Shown: in pieces, positions 34,827-44,599 of the stretch
Position numbering within the stretch: position 1 is the stretch's first letter
How the letters are laid out: every line of letters begins with the position of its first letter
Source of the DNA: JAWKRB01 sp041389885
GTDB taxonomy: Bacteria > Myxococcota_A > Polyangia > Polyangiales > Ga0077539
Direction of reading: 5' to 3'
Assembly: GCA_041389885.1 (NCBI GenBank)
Contig: JAWKRB010000016.1
Span: forward strand, 124,001 to 188,000
DNA length: 64,000 nucleotides
Notes under the pieces: model-generated
Databases searched by the model: none
What the model saw: only the letters and a program-made list of their open reading frames with translations
What the model was told of the DNA's origin: nothing
Position numbers and translations under genes: made by a program

Positions 34827-35450
34827 ATGCGCGTCCTCGCCCTCATTGGATCGCTGACCGTCGCCTCGCTCAACGCGCGCGCCGAGTCGCCGCCGCGGCC
34901 CGATCGCTTCGCCCGGGCCTTCAGCGTCGGCGCGAGCCTGGGCGTGGGCGGCCCCCGCGGGGTCGCGGGGACCTTCATCGAGCTGCGGCCCTGGCGCGCC
35001 CTCGCGGTGAGCGTCGGCGCGGGTCTGGGCGGCGCCTTCGGCCCGGGCTTTGACGCGACCATCACGCTGACTCCGGTGGGCACCGCGGGCTGGGTCCTGG
35101 GCGCCTCGACCTCGCTCTCGCGGCAAATCATGTGGACCACCTCGTACGCGGGCCTTCAGGCGCCCTCGGGGCGCTCGCTCCCCGGTCACTCCGACTGGGC
35201 CTCGCTCGCGGTGGTGAACGAGCTTCGCCCCTCGTCGTCGATGATGATCCGCGTGAGCGTCGGGCGCAGCTGGATGCTGAACACCTCGGGGTTCAACCTC
35301 GTGCCCGCGCAGCAGCTCGCGCTCGTCGACGCCGTCGACCCGGGCCTCCCAGGCGTCACGCCCCTCGACGCGGTGCGCTCCGCCGCGCGGGGCGAGGGCC
35401 TGGGCGTGTGGTTCGTGCAGGTCGACATCGCGCCCTCGTGGCGCTGGTGA
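34827..35450 (+). CDS. Secreted protein of unknown function, beta-rich
   Basis: 207 aa. A signal peptide (about 1-19, ending NARAE) precedes a glycine-rich beta-strand region (FSVGASLGVGGPRGVAGTFIE, then LAVSVGAGLGGAFGPGF and TAGWVLGASTSLSRQ) that suggests a small outer-membrane or periplasmic barrel. Start at 34827 is supported by GGAGGT about 7 nt upstream, one of the few clear Shine-Dalgarno sites in the window. The C-terminus is aromatic (WRW). No homologue recognised. Confidence 0.65.
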   Translation: MRVLALIGSLTVASLNARAESPPRPDRFARAFSVGASLGVGGPRGVAGTFIELRPWRALAVSVGAGLGGAFGPGFDATITLTPVGTAGWVLGASTSLSRQIMWTTSYAGLQAPSGRSLPGHSDWASLAVVNELRPSSSMMIRVSVGRSWMLNTSGFNLVPAQQLALVDAVDPGLPGVTPLDAVRSAARGEGLGVWFVQVDIAPSWRW

Positions 35451-35489
35451 TCCCCCGAGGAGGCGCTGCCGCGAGCGGGTCTGAGGTGA

Positions 35490-35495
35490 TAGGTT
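35490..35495 (+). promoter_or_regulatory. Putative -10 element (TAGGTT) for a leaderless transcript
   Basis: TAGGTT, preceded by GGTGA, ends 7 nt before the GTG at 35503; no Shine-Dalgarno is present. Confidence 0.45.
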
Positions 35496-35502
35496 GCGGG
35501 CT

Positions 35503-36489
35503 GTGACCCGAGCGCGCGCGGCCCTGCTTTGTTCGATGATCCTCGCCGGATGCGCCGAGGGCACCCTCGACGGCCTCGAGGGCGACGCGGCGATTACGGG
35601 CACCCCCGCCGAGCCCGACGCCACGCCCGAAGACCTCCCTGCGGCCGGCGACGACGCCTTCGTGATCCCCGTCGAAGACACCCCGGCGCCCTTCGACGCG
35701 GGGTGGTCGGAGCTCGACGTCGGCGCGACCCCCGACGCGTCTGCGCCCTTCGAAGACCTCGTGAGCCCGACGCTCGACGCGGTCACCCTCGACGCGCCCG
35801 CCGCCGACGTCGTGACCCCTGACTCGCCCCGCGTCGACGCGCCCGCCGCGGACGTCGGCGTGAGCTGCGCCGCGCCGCGACTCTCCTGCGGCGGTCGATG
35901 CGTCGACGTCAGCAGCGACCCGGCGAACTGCGGGTCGTGCGGCGCGGCCTGCTCGGGCGCGACGCCGATGTGCGCCGCGGGGCGATGCGCCGCCCCTTCT
36001 TGCGGCGCCGGGGCGTCGGACTGCGACTCGAACACCGCCAACGGCTGCGAGCTCTCCCACCGGAGCTCTGAGGTCTGCGCGTCTGCGCCGAACCTCGGGA
36101 GCTGGTGCGGCGACGTGGCCTGCGGCTTTCTCTGTCCCTCGAATTCGTCGAGGGTCGTGGCGACGCGAACCGGGCGAGCGAGCGCGTGGTTTCGCGGGCG
36201 CACCAACGAGTGCAGCAACTGCCCCGCCCGCCTCGACGTGACCTTCACCCTGACGGTGCCCGCGGGGGTCGACTACGACCTCTATGTGTACGAGTCCTGC
36301 GGCGGCGCGCCCATCGGCCGCTCGCTGCTGCTCCAGGGGCAGACCGACCGGGTGAACATCAACCGCAGCGGCGACTTCGGGAGCGACAGCTTCAACTGGT
36401 GGGTCGAGGTGCGGTACGTGAGCGGCGGGTCGTGCGCGCCGTGGACGCTCACGGTGCAGACCCGCAGCAACAGCGCCTCGAGCTGCTGA
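35503..36489 (+). CDS. Lipoprotein with Asp-rich tether, Cys-rich Stig1-like segment and beta domain
   Basis: 328 aa from GTG. Lipobox LAGC (Cys17); Asp/Pro/Val-rich tether to about residue 120; then a cysteine-rich Stig1/MXAN_6577-like segment (LSCGGRCVDVSSDPANCGSC, CAAGRCAAPSCG, CDSNTANGCELSH), and a C-terminal beta-sandwich (VTFTLTVPAGVDYDLYVYES, VEVRYVSGGSCAPWTLTVQ) like pre-peptidase C-terminal domains. It is probably anchored in the outer membrane and exposed outside. The GTG is preferred over an upstream TTG because the lipoprotein signal starts there. Convergent with pcnB (1 nt). Confidence 0.8.
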   Translation: MTRARAALLCSMILAGCAEGTLDGLEGDAAITGTPAEPDATPEDLPAAGDDAFVIPVEDTPAPFDAGWSELDVGATPDASAPFEDLVSPTLDAVTLDAPAADVVTPDSPRVDAPAADVGVSCAAPRLSCGGRCVDVSSDPANCGSCGAACSGATPMCAAGRCAAPSCGAGASDCDSNTANGCELSHRSSEVCASAPNLGSWCGDVACGFLCPSNSSRVVATRTGRASAWFRGRTNECSNCPARLDVTFTLTVPAGVDYDLYVYESCGGAPIGRSLLLQGQTDRVNINRSGDFGSDSFNWWVEVRYVSGGSCAPWTLTVQTRSNSASSC

Positions 36490-36490
36490 G

Positions 36491-37768
36491 CTAAGCGAGG
36501 CGCTCGGCGTCGAGGCGGTCTTCGGCGTAGCGGGGCGACGGCGGCAGCCGGGGCTCGGGCTCGACCTCGCCGCGGGCCAGGGCCTCGAAGTGCGACACCT
36601 GCAGGGCCTCGGGCCACCACTCGCGCTTGTTCATCGTGCCGATGCGCCCCATGCGCACCCTGCGCTGCACCGCCAGGAGCGTGCGCACCCGGTCGAAGAG
36701 CCTGCGGGGGATCGCCAGCCGCGCCAGCAGCCCCTCCAGGAACTCCGTCACCGCCCCCACGACGTCGCGCGTGCCGTCCATCGCCTCGAGGGCGGGGTCG
36801 TAGAGCAGCGTCGAGAGCAGCACGGCGTCGCCGGGAGCGCGGTCGCGCAGCACGTGCTCGTCGAGGGCCGCGAGGCGCCGCCAGAACCGCGGCGCGCCGT
36901 GGGGGTCGTCGTCGATCCACGCCGCGAGCTCGGGGAGCACCACCGCGAGCACGCCCATGTCGTGCGCGAGCCAGAGCGAGCGGCGAGACGCTCCGCCCCG
37001 GCAGAGCCGCAGCACCTCCTCGAGGAGCCGCGGGCGCGCCGCGCGCATGAGGTCGTCGCGGTGCACCACGATGGCGTCGTAGACGTCAGGCTCGATGGCG
37101 AGGTCGAGGCGGGCGGCGAACTTCACCGCCCTGAGGATGCGAACCGGGTCCTCTCGAAAGCGCACGTCGGCGTCGCCGATGGTGCGAATGACCCTGCGCT
37201 CCAGGTCGTTGAGCCCGCCGACGTAGTCGATCACCTCGCGGCGCTCGAGGTCGAGAAAGAGCGCGTTCATGGTGAAGTCGCGGCGCACGGCGTCTTCAGA
37301 GGGCGTGCCGAAGACGTTGTCGTGTCGAATCAACAGGTCCTCGTCGTCGCGGTCTTTCTTCGAGGTGATGCGAGGCGCGGACTCGGGGTCGGGCTCGCCC
37401 TCCTCCCACGCGTCGGGGGCCTCGACGGTGAGGGCCGGGTCCTTGCGAAAGGTGGCGACCTCGACGACCTTGTCGCGGCCGAAGAGCACGTGGGCGAGGC
37501 GAAACCGCCGCCCGATGATCCTGCAGTTGCGAAAGAGGCCGCGAACCTCGTTGGGCCGCGCGCTGGTGGCGACGTCAAAGTCCTTCGGGGTGCGGTTGAG
37601 CAGCAGGTCGCGCACGCAGCCGCCGACCAGGTACGCGGTGTGTCCCGCACGCACGAGTCGCTTCACCACCTTGGCGGCGTCGGCGTCGATGCGATGCACG
37701 GAGACCTGAAACGGGACGACGCGGGCGCGAAGCTCCGACGTGTCTGAAGGGTTATCGATCAAGCTCAT
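36491..37768 (-). CDS. pcnB: Poly(A) polymerase/tRNA nucleotidyltransferase family protein (PcnB-like)
   Basis: 425 aa. Class II nucleotidyltransferase head with LVGGCVRDLLLNRTPKDFDV (the metal Asp pair DFD), the RFRLAHVLFG and RRDFTMNALFLD blocks of poly(A) polymerase I, then the RNA-binding region with RVIRTIGDADVRFREDPVRI. It adds poly(A) tails that promote RNA decay; the alternative is CCA-adding enzyme, but the PcnB-type blocks and basic C-terminus favour poly(A) polymerase. The ATG at 37768 is chosen over one 54 nt upstream that adds no conserved sequence. TAG stop; the neighbour ends 1 nt away. Confidence 0.88.
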   Translation of the reverse strand: MSLIDNPSDTSELRARVVPFQVSVHRIDADAAKVVKRLVRAGHTAYLVGGCVRDLLLNRTPKDFDVATSARPNEVRGLFRNCRIIGRRFRLAHVLFGRDKVVEVATFRKDPALTVEAPDAWEEGEPDPESAPRITSKKDRDDEDLLIRHDNVFGTPSEDAVRRDFTMNALFLDLERREVIDYVGGLNDLERRVIRTIGDADVRFREDPVRILRAVKFAARLDLAIEPDVYDAIVVHRDDLMRAARPRLLEEVLRLCRGGASRRSLWLAHDMGVLAVVLPELAAWIDDDPHGAPRFWRRLAALDEHVLRDRAPGDAVLLSTLLYDPALEAMDGTRDVVGAVTEFLEGLLARLAIPRRLFDRVRTLLAVQRRVRMGRIGTMNKREWWPEALQVSHFEALARGEVEPEPRLPPSPRYAEDRLDAERLA

Positions 37769-37921
37769 GGGTTTTGCTGTGCCCGCGGCGCGGCGCGCTT
37801 CACGCGGGCACGTTGAGATCACTGGAGGGGATTTGGGGGTTCGAGGGGCTCCGCCGCCACCGGCGGTGTTCTATCACAACCGCGCCTGGGCCACGGGCGG
37901 CGCCGGCGCGCGCGGGGCCGT

Positions 37922-38779
37922 TCAGGGCAGGTTCGTCTCGATGACCACCGTCGACGGCGCCGTGGTCACGATGTAGAGCGTGTAGTCGCCCGCGCCGAGG
38001 GTCAGGTCGAAGCCCTGGACCCGCTGCGGCGTGGAGTTGTTGCACGTTCGGGTGACGCTGTCGGTGCGGCAGCCGCCGCCGATGCGGTCGTACCCGAAGA
38101 CCACGCCCACGCCGGGGGGCACCGTGAGCCTCGCCGAGACCGGGCCGCTCCTCGACACCCGGAGGATGACGGCGATGTCGGGCCCGCTGCGACCGCACCC
38201 GGCGTTGAGGTTGTCGCTCACGCCGCAGGTGGTGAACACCGAGCGGCTCCTCCCGCGGGTCGTGATGGTCGGCGCGTTGGTGCAGGTGTCTCCCGCCACC
38301 GTCGCCGGCGCGCACACCGCGCAGTTGTCGGCGCAGCCCGCGTACGCCAGGCACGCGCCGCTCCCGGTGCCAGGGCAGAAGGCCACCTCGCTGAAGGGCG
38401 TGCAGGCCGCGCAGGTCGTGGGTCGGTCCTCGCCGACGACCACGTCGGGGCGGGGCGTGACCACGTCGGGGCGGGGCGTGACCACGTCGGGGCGAGGCGC
38501 GACCACGTCGGGGCGAGGCGCGACCACGTCGAGCGGTGGCGCGACCACGTCGGGGGAGACGGGGCCGACGTCCGCGCCTGGCTCCGATGCGTCTGGCGGA
38601 GGGGTGGTGGCGTCGAGGGGCTCGGGCGCGTCGGTCGATTCAGCGTCCGAGGCCGTCGCCTGGTCCTCGAGCGGCGAGGCGTCGACGGTGCGGTTGAGCT
38701 CGCCGATCGAGGCGTCGGTGCACCCCAGGGCGAAGGTCAGGACCGAGAGGAGGGCGAGGCGAGCAAGCGAGGATACCAC
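37922..38779 (-). CDS. Lipoprotein with tandem VVxPRPD repeats
   Basis: 285 aa from GTG. Lipobox ALGC (Cys20), then an acidic Asp/Pro-rich tether with six tandem copies of a seven-residue unit (VVAPRPD, VVTPRPD and variants) at about residues 80-115. After it follows a cysteine-rich segment (CAACTPFSEVAFCPGTGSGAC) and a C-terminal domain (VSARLTVPPGVGVVFGYDRI ... GAGDYTLYIVTTAPSTVVIE) like bacterial pre-peptidase C-terminal domains. It has the same plan as the lipoprotein at 35503-36489 on the other side of pcnB; the two may be paralogues. Possible -10 (TACTGC) 7 nt before the GTG. Function unknown. Confidence 0.75.
   Translation of the reverse strand: MVSSLARLALLSVLTFALGCTDASIGELNRTVDASPLEDQATASDAESTDAPEPLDATTPPPDASEPGADVGPVSPDVVAPPLDVVAPRPDVVAPRPDVVTPRPDVVTPRPDVVVGEDRPTTCAACTPFSEVAFCPGTGSGACLAYAGCADNCAVCAPATVAGDTCTNAPTITTRGRSRSVFTTCGVSDNLNAGCGRSGPDIAVILRVSRSGPVSARLTVPPGVGVVFGYDRIGGGCRTDSVTRTCNNSTPQRVQGFDLTLGAGDYTLYIVTTAPSTVVIETNLP
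38438..38557 (-). repeat. 21-bp tandem repeat, about 5.7 copies, in frame
   Basis: Units start at 38438, 38459, 38480, 38501, 38522 and 38543 and are identical or differ by a few bases; the first two are identical to each other, as are the third and fourth. Each encodes one VVxPRPD heptad of the lipoprotein tether. Near-identity suggests recent expansion by slippage. Confidence 0.9.
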
Positions 38780-38833
38780 CCTCAGGGCAGTAGCCCACTT
38801 CGGGCCCGGAGTGAACCCCGGACCCGCCGAGGC

Positions 38834-39067
38834 TCACATGCGGGAGATGTCGATTCCGTGCTGCGACGCGTAGGCGACGAGGCCCACGCGGTCGACCGTG
38901 CGGAGGTCGCGCGTCGACAGCACGATGCGCACGAAACGCCCCAACTCCGGCACGAAGAGCTTGCGCTCCTGAAGGTTCGGGAGCTGCCAACGCTTCGTCT
39001 TGATGTTGGAGTGCGAGACCTTGTTCGCAACCTTGCGACGGAGGCCAGTAATTACGCTCTTCGCCAT
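38834..39067 (-). CDS. rpmB: 50S ribosomal protein L28
   Basis: 77 aa. The N-terminus MAKSVITGLRRKVANKVSHS and the block TKRWQLPNLQERKLF match L28, which sits in the large ribosomal subunit. It follows rpmG by 9 nt on the same strand, the usual bacterial L33-L28 pairing in either order. No cysteines are present, so it is the zinc-independent form. No clear RBS. Confidence 0.93.
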   Translation of the reverse strand: MAKSVITGLRRKVANKVSHSNIKTKRWQLPNLQERKLFVPELGRFVRIVLSTRDLRTVDRVGLVAYASQHGIDISRM

Positions 39068-39076
39068 GACGACTGC

Positions 39077-39247
39077 TCAGTTCTTCTTGGGATTGGGGAG
39101 CTTGCCTTCCTTGTGCACCTGGGCCGAGTGGCACCATTTGCAGTACTTCCGGAATTCAAGCTTCTCCGTCGTGGTCCGCTTGTTCTTGTCAGTGTAGTAG
39201 TTGTTCCGCTGGCAGTTCGAGCAGAACAGACGCACCATATCTCGCAT
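39077..39247 (-). CDS. rpmG: 50S ribosomal protein L33
   Basis: 56 aa. MRDMVRLFCSNCQRNNYYTD and the RKYCKWCHSAQVHKE end carry two CxxC pairs, the zinc-binding (C+) form of L33. The ATG at 39247 has GAGG 6 nt upstream and is preferred over the internal ATG at 39238. A TTGACC hexamer at 39343-39348 (minus) could be the -35 of its promoter; the -10 is poor. Divergent from the HAD nucleotidase gene. Confidence 0.92.
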   Translation of the reverse strand: MRDMVRLFCSNCQRNNYYTDKNKRTTTEKLEFRKYCKWCHSAQVHKEGKLPNPKKN

Positions 39248-39400
39248 GGCTGCCTCGGTGAGCGGGTAAAGTCCTGGGGAGGCCGCCGACGATCGACGGG
39301 CGCCCTTCGGGGGGGCGTAGAGAGACACGATTCTCGCGCCCTGGTCAAGTGCCGACCCCTGGATTTCTCCGAGCGCGGAGTCTCGCCGCGCGCGGGGTGG

Positions 39401-39406
39401 TACCGT
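39401..39406 (+). promoter_or_regulatory. Putative -10 element (TACCGT), near-leaderless
   Basis: TACCGT ends 8 nt before the ATG at 39415; no Shine-Dalgarno lies between. Confidence 0.45.
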
Positions 39407-39414
39407 GCGCTCGA

Positions 39415-40914
39415 ATGAGTCCCTCGGATCGTCCGCAGCTGCCCCTCCCGAACGTCGACCGAGACGCGCCCGAAGGCGCCGCCCGCGTCTCGACGCTGCC
39501 CCGCGACCGCAAGGTCTACGTCAACCGCTCGCTGCGCATGGACCGCGTCGAGTGGGTGGGCTTCGACATGGACTACACCCTCGCGATCTACAAGCAGGAC
39601 GAGATCGACCGCCTCTCCATGGAGGCCACGGTCAAGAAGCTCGTCGAGCGGGGCTATCCGCCGGTGCTGCAAGAGGCCCGCTTCGACACGAGCTACGCGA
39701 TCCGCGGCGTGCTCATCGACAAGAAGCTCGGTCACATCCTCAAGATGGACCGGTACAAATACGTCGGGCGCGCCTGGCACGGGACGCGGGAGCTCTCGCG
39801 CGATGAGCGCCACGCGCTGTATCACCAGCGCAAGATCCGCGTGACCGCGCAGCGCTACCACTGGATCGACACGCTCTACGCGCTCCCCGAGGCGGCGCTC
39901 TACGCGGGCGCCGTCGACCTGCTCGACCGCTACGGCCTGCACGTCGAGTACGGCCAGCTCTTTGAAGACATCCGCGAGTGCATCGACGAGGCGCACCGCG
40001 ACGGCTCGATCGTGGACGTCATCGCCGACGACCTCCCGCGCTTCGTCGCCCGCGACCCCGCCCTCGCGCCGACCCTGCACAAGCTCCGCAGCGCGGGCAA
40101 GAAGCTCTTCGTCCTCACGAATTCCCGCTGGGAGTACACCGAGAAGATGATGACCTTCCTGCTCGGGGGCGCCCTGCCGGAGTACACCTCGTGGCGGCAG
40201 TACTTCGACGTCGTGAGCGTGGCGGCGGCGAAGCCGGCGTTCTTCACCGAGAAGCGCCCCATCCTCGAGCGCGTCCTCGACGAGGGCCGCAGCGGCACCC
40301 GCCCGGCGTACTCCCTCGAGCGCGGGAAGGTCTACGAGGGCGGCAACCTCAAGGACTTCGAGCGGCTGCTCAACGCCTTCGGCGACCGGATCCTGTACGT
40401 CGGCGACCACATCTACGGCGACATCCTGCGGAGCAAGAAGGACAGCGCCTGGCGCACCGCGCTCATCGTGCAGGAGATGACCGCGGAGTTCGACGCCATG
40501 GCCCGCACCGAGGACGACGTCGCCCGCCTCGACGACCTCGCGCAGCGCCGGGAGAGCCTCGAGGACGAGCTACGGTACAGCCAGTCGCGCCTCCGCGCGC
40601 TGCTCCGCGCCGCCAGGGCCGGGCGCGACGGGGACCCCGCGGCGCAGGGGGAGATCACCCGGAGCATGGAGGGGATTCGCGCCACCCTGCGGGCCCTCGA
40701 CGTCGAGTACCGCGCGCTGGAGCGCAGCGTCGACGACGCCTTTCACCCCTACTGGGGCTCGCTGTTCAAGCAGGGGGTGGAGCTCTCGTCGTTCGGCGAC
40801 CAGGTCGAGGGCTACGCGTGCCTCTACACGTCGCGCGTCTCGAACCTGCTCGCGTACTCGACGCTGCAGCACTACCGATCGCCCCGCGACCTGATGCCCC
40901 ACGAGTTGGGATGA
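39415..40914 (+). CDS. HAD-type 5'-nucleotidase (cN-II-like)
   Basis: 499 aa of the HAD-IG 5'-nucleotidase family. Motif I is GFDMDYTLAIY (nucleophile Asp and acid Asp), motif II FVLTNSRWEYT, motif III KVYEGGNLKDFE region with the conserved Lys, and motif IV LYVGDHIYGDILRSKK. The C-terminal part has a coiled-coil-like segment (about 365-420) and the conserved YSTLQHYRSPRDLMPHE end. It dephosphorylates purine or pyrimidine nucleotides in the cytoplasm. The stop overlaps the next ATG (ATGA), so it is coupled to the MFS gene. An in-frame extension upstream of 39415 is rejected because of the -10 element. Confidence 0.9.
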   Translation: MSPSDRPQLPLPNVDRDAPEGAARVSTLPRDRKVYVNRSLRMDRVEWVGFDMDYTLAIYKQDEIDRLSMEATVKKLVERGYPPVLQEARFDTSYAIRGVLIDKKLGHILKMDRYKYVGRAWHGTRELSRDERHALYHQRKIRVTAQRYHWIDTLYALPEAALYAGAVDLLDRYGLHVEYGQLFEDIRECIDEAHRDGSIVDVIADDLPRFVARDPALAPTLHKLRSAGKKLFVLTNSRWEYTEKMMTFLLGGALPEYTSWRQYFDVVSVAAAKPAFFTEKRPILERVLDEGRSGTRPAYSLERGKVYEGGNLKDFERLLNAFGDRILYVGDHIYGDILRSKKDSAWRTALIVQEMTAEFDAMARTEDDVARLDDLAQRRESLEDELRYSQSRLRALLRAARAGRDGDPAAQGEITRSMEGIRATLRALDVEYRALERSVDDAFHPYWGSLFKQGVELSSFGDQVEGYACLYTSRVSNLLAYSTLQHYRSPRDLMPHELG

Positions 40915-42168
40915 CCGACAGCCGGCCCGAAGGCCTCTGGAGCCCCTTGCGGCACAGGGACTTCGCGATCCTGTGGGGCGGCTTCGTGGTGTCGCACATC
41001 GGCGATTTCGTGCAGGTGCTCGCGCAGAGCTGGCTCGTGGTGGACCTCACCCGCTCAGCGGCGAAGGTCGCGGCGGTGGCCTTCGCCCAGGCCGTGCCCC
41101 GCTTCTTCGTCACGCTCCTGGCGGGGGTGGTGGTCGATCGGGTCGACCGGCGCCGCCTGCTGCTGCTGACCCAGTGCCTCGCCGCGGTGCAGAGCGCGGT
41201 CTTTCTGGCGCTCGTGGTGACCGGGAGGATCACCTACGGCCGGGTGCTCGCCCTCGCCTTCGCCCTGGGCTTTCTCGACGCGCTGAACCTCACCGCGCGG
41301 CAGGCGGTGATGCCCTCGCTGGTGCCCCGCGGGATGCTCCCGCGGGCGATCGCGCTGCAGGCCCTCGGGGTGAACTTCACGCAGATCCTCGGGCCCTCGC
41401 TGGGCGGCGTGCTGCTCGCCGCGGCGGGGGTGCGCGCGTGCCTGGTGTTCAACGTGGTCACCTTCACCGTGCTCCTGGGCAGCCTGTTCGCGGCGCGCAT
41501 CCCCTCCCCCGCGCCGGTCCTCGGCCGCCGCTGGACCGAGGACCTCATGGAGGGCGTGCGGTACCTCCGCGCGCGCCCCGGGCTCTATGTGCCCCTGCTG
41601 CTGGCCTACGCGATGGGCCTCCTGGCGATGCCCGTGGTGCGGCTGCTGCCCCTGTACGCGCGGGCGGTGCTGCTGGTGCGCGAGTCGACCTTCGGGCTCC
41701 TCGCCGCCGCGGCGGGCCTCGGCGCCGTCGTGGCCAGCCTCGCGGTGACCGCCCGCGCGAGCGCCCGGGTGCTGCCGCGCAACATCTTCGTCTCGGGGCT
41801 CACGCTCTCGCTGGCGGCGCTGGCCTTCGCGTGGTCCGACCGGCTCTCCTGGGCCTTCGCGGCGCTCGCGGTCTTCGGCGGCGCGCAGATGGCCTTTCGC
41901 AGCGCCGTGATGACGGTGTTTCAGATCGAGGTGCCCGACCGCCTGCGGGGTCGGGTGGTCTCGGTGCTGGGGATGGACTTCGCGCTCTGGTCCCTCGGCG
42001 GCGTCGCCGTGGGCGCCCTGGCGACCTGCTCGCGAGCCGCCACGGAGGGCCCGCCGACGTCGCCCGCGCCTGGGGCTGCACGTCGCCCTCACCCTGCAGG
42101 CGCGTGCTGCCTCGCCGCGATGCCCTGGCGCGCCGCCCTCGCTGCGCCCCCGCGTCGACCCAGCCTGA
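40911..42168 (+). CDS. MFS transporter with damaged 3' end
   Basis: About 420 aa with 12 TM helices. It begins WSPLRHRDFAILWGGFVVSH and carries the MFS motif GVVVDRVDRRRLLLLTQ after TM2; the layout matches EntS/DHA3 exporters, as in the other MFS gene in this window but only distantly alike. Frames break at about 42023 (one base appears missing, after VGALA) and at about 42083 (another); correcting both gives DLLASRHGGPADVARAWG, then a natural hydrophobic end, and the stop at 42166-42168. The product is otherwise intact. It starts inside the nucleotidase stop. Confidence 0.8.
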
Positions 42169-42171
42169 CCC

Positions 42172-42736
42172 TCACACCACCGGCTCCAGCAGGACCACCG
42201 ACCAGCCCACCGCCACCGAGCGGCCGGGGTTCGCGTAGGCGTGCCGCTGGTCGCCGCGGAACACCACCAGGTCGCCCGGCCTCGAGCGCGTGGGTCTCGC
42301 CCGAGGCGGTGAGCACCAGGGAGCCGCGCTCGCACGCGAGAAACTCGCGGGTGCCCGGCGTGTGCGGCACGCCCACCATGCGACCGCCGGGGGGGAGCTC
42401 GATGCGGTCGATCTCCGCGCCGGGGATGGGCTCGGGCAGGAGCTTGCGCACCGTCGCGTCGCCCCGGCGCCGCGTGGGGAGGCTCTCGCGGGGGTAGTGC
42501 CTCGTGCCGGTGCGCGGCGACGCGATGAGCTCCTCGAGGCTCACCTGCAGCGCCACCGAGACCCGGTGGAGCACCGCGAGGGTCGGGTTCGACGCCCCCG
42601 ACTCCAGGTTCGCCCAGGTCTGCCGGGGCACCCCCGCCCGCGACGCGAGCTGCGACTGCGTGAGCCCCCGCGCGAGGCGCAACCCCCGCACGTTCGTCGC
42701 CAGCCGCGCGGCGATGTCGCCCTCGTTCGTGCTCAT
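42172..42736 (-). pseudogene. XRE-cupin transcriptional regulator, frameshifted
   Basis: N-terminal HTH_3 domain (NVRGLRLARGLTQSQLASRAG, about residues 14-35, then TWANLESGASNPTLAVLHRV) and C-terminal cupin (LACERGSLVLTASGETH) give a classic HTH-XRE/cupin regulator of about 187 aa. One extra base at about 42275-42280, after HALEAG, shifts the frame; removing it gives DLVVFRGDQRHAYAN and a stop at 42172-42174. The span is 3n+1. It converges on the MFS gene with 3 nt between stop codons and is divergent from the SDR gene, whose expression or substrate it may control; the ligand is unknown. Confidence 0.75.
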
Positions 42737-42846
42737 GACAGGGCAGCCTGCCAGCGTATTGGAGCGCGCGCCATTCTCGTGGCGGTGCGGCCGTAGAGCT
42801 GCGTCACGCGGAGCCGAGACACCCTCCGCGCGAAAGGCCCACTGCC

Positions 42847-43563
42847 ATGAAGCTTCAGAACCTCAACGCGCTGGTCACCGGCGCCTCTCGCGGGCTCGGG
42901 CTCGCCCTCGCCGCCGAGCTCGCCCGCGCGGGCGCCCGCGTCGCCCTCGTGGCCCGCGGCGCCGCCAGGCTCGATCGCGCGGCTACAGGCCCGTGCGAGG
43001 CGGCGCCGTCGCCTACGCCGTCCCCGGCGACGTGGGCGCGAAGGACGACGCGCCGCGCATCGCGGGCGCCGCCGCCGCGCTGCTCGGACCGATCGACCTG
43101 CTGGTGCATCAACGCCAGCGACCTCGGGGCCGGTGCCCCTGCGCCCCTGCTCGACACCGACTGCGAGGACCTCGAGCGCGCCCTCGCGGTGAACGTCGTC
43201 GGTCCGCAGCGCCTGACCCGGGTCGTCGCGGGATCGATGTCGTTGCGAGGCAACGGGTTCATGCTCTTCATCAGCTCCGACGCGGCGGTGGAGGCGTACC
43301 CCGAGTGGGCGCCTACGGCGCGTCGAAGGCCGCACCGACCAGCTCGCGCGGGTGTGGTCCGCCGAGCTCGCGGCGTCGGGGGTGGGGGCGGCGGTCGACC
43401 CCGGGGAGATGAACACCCGGATGCACGCCGACGCCGTCCCCGACGCCGACCCCGCGGGCCTCGCCGCGCCTGAAGACGTCGCCCGGGCGCTCGTGCGCGC
43501 CCTCGCCGAAGACCGCCTGGCGAGCGGCGCGCGGGTCACCCTGGCCTCGCTGGAGGGGGCGTC

Positions 43564-43567
<4 letters not shown>
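42847..43567 (+). pseudogene. SDR-family oxidoreductase, multiply frameshifted
   Basis: All parts of a short-chain dehydrogenase of about 240 aa are present but in different frames: LNALVTGASRGLGLALAAEL (TGxxxGxG cofactor loop), then VRGGAVAYAVPGDVGAKD, then INASDLG (the NAG-like motif) and LERALAVNVVGP, then GAYGASKAA (YxxxK catalytic motif, near 43310-43330), and a normal C-terminal part up to the stop at 43567. At least five single-base indels are needed between 42990 and 43340. The protein would be an NAD(P)-dependent oxidoreductase, as usual for this family; substrate unknown. The stop overlaps the next start (GTGA). Confidence 0.7.
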
Positions 43568-44583
<1,016 letters not shown>

Positions 44584-44599
44584 GCGCGGGGCAATTCGA

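Noticed and set aside
38438..38557. CRISPR-like array
   Set aside because: The 21-bp units are contiguous without spacers and keep the reading frame of a lipoprotein.
42000..43400. Mobile element scar or recent transfer
   Set aside because: No transposase, terminal repeats, target duplications or change in base composition; only single-base indels are seen.
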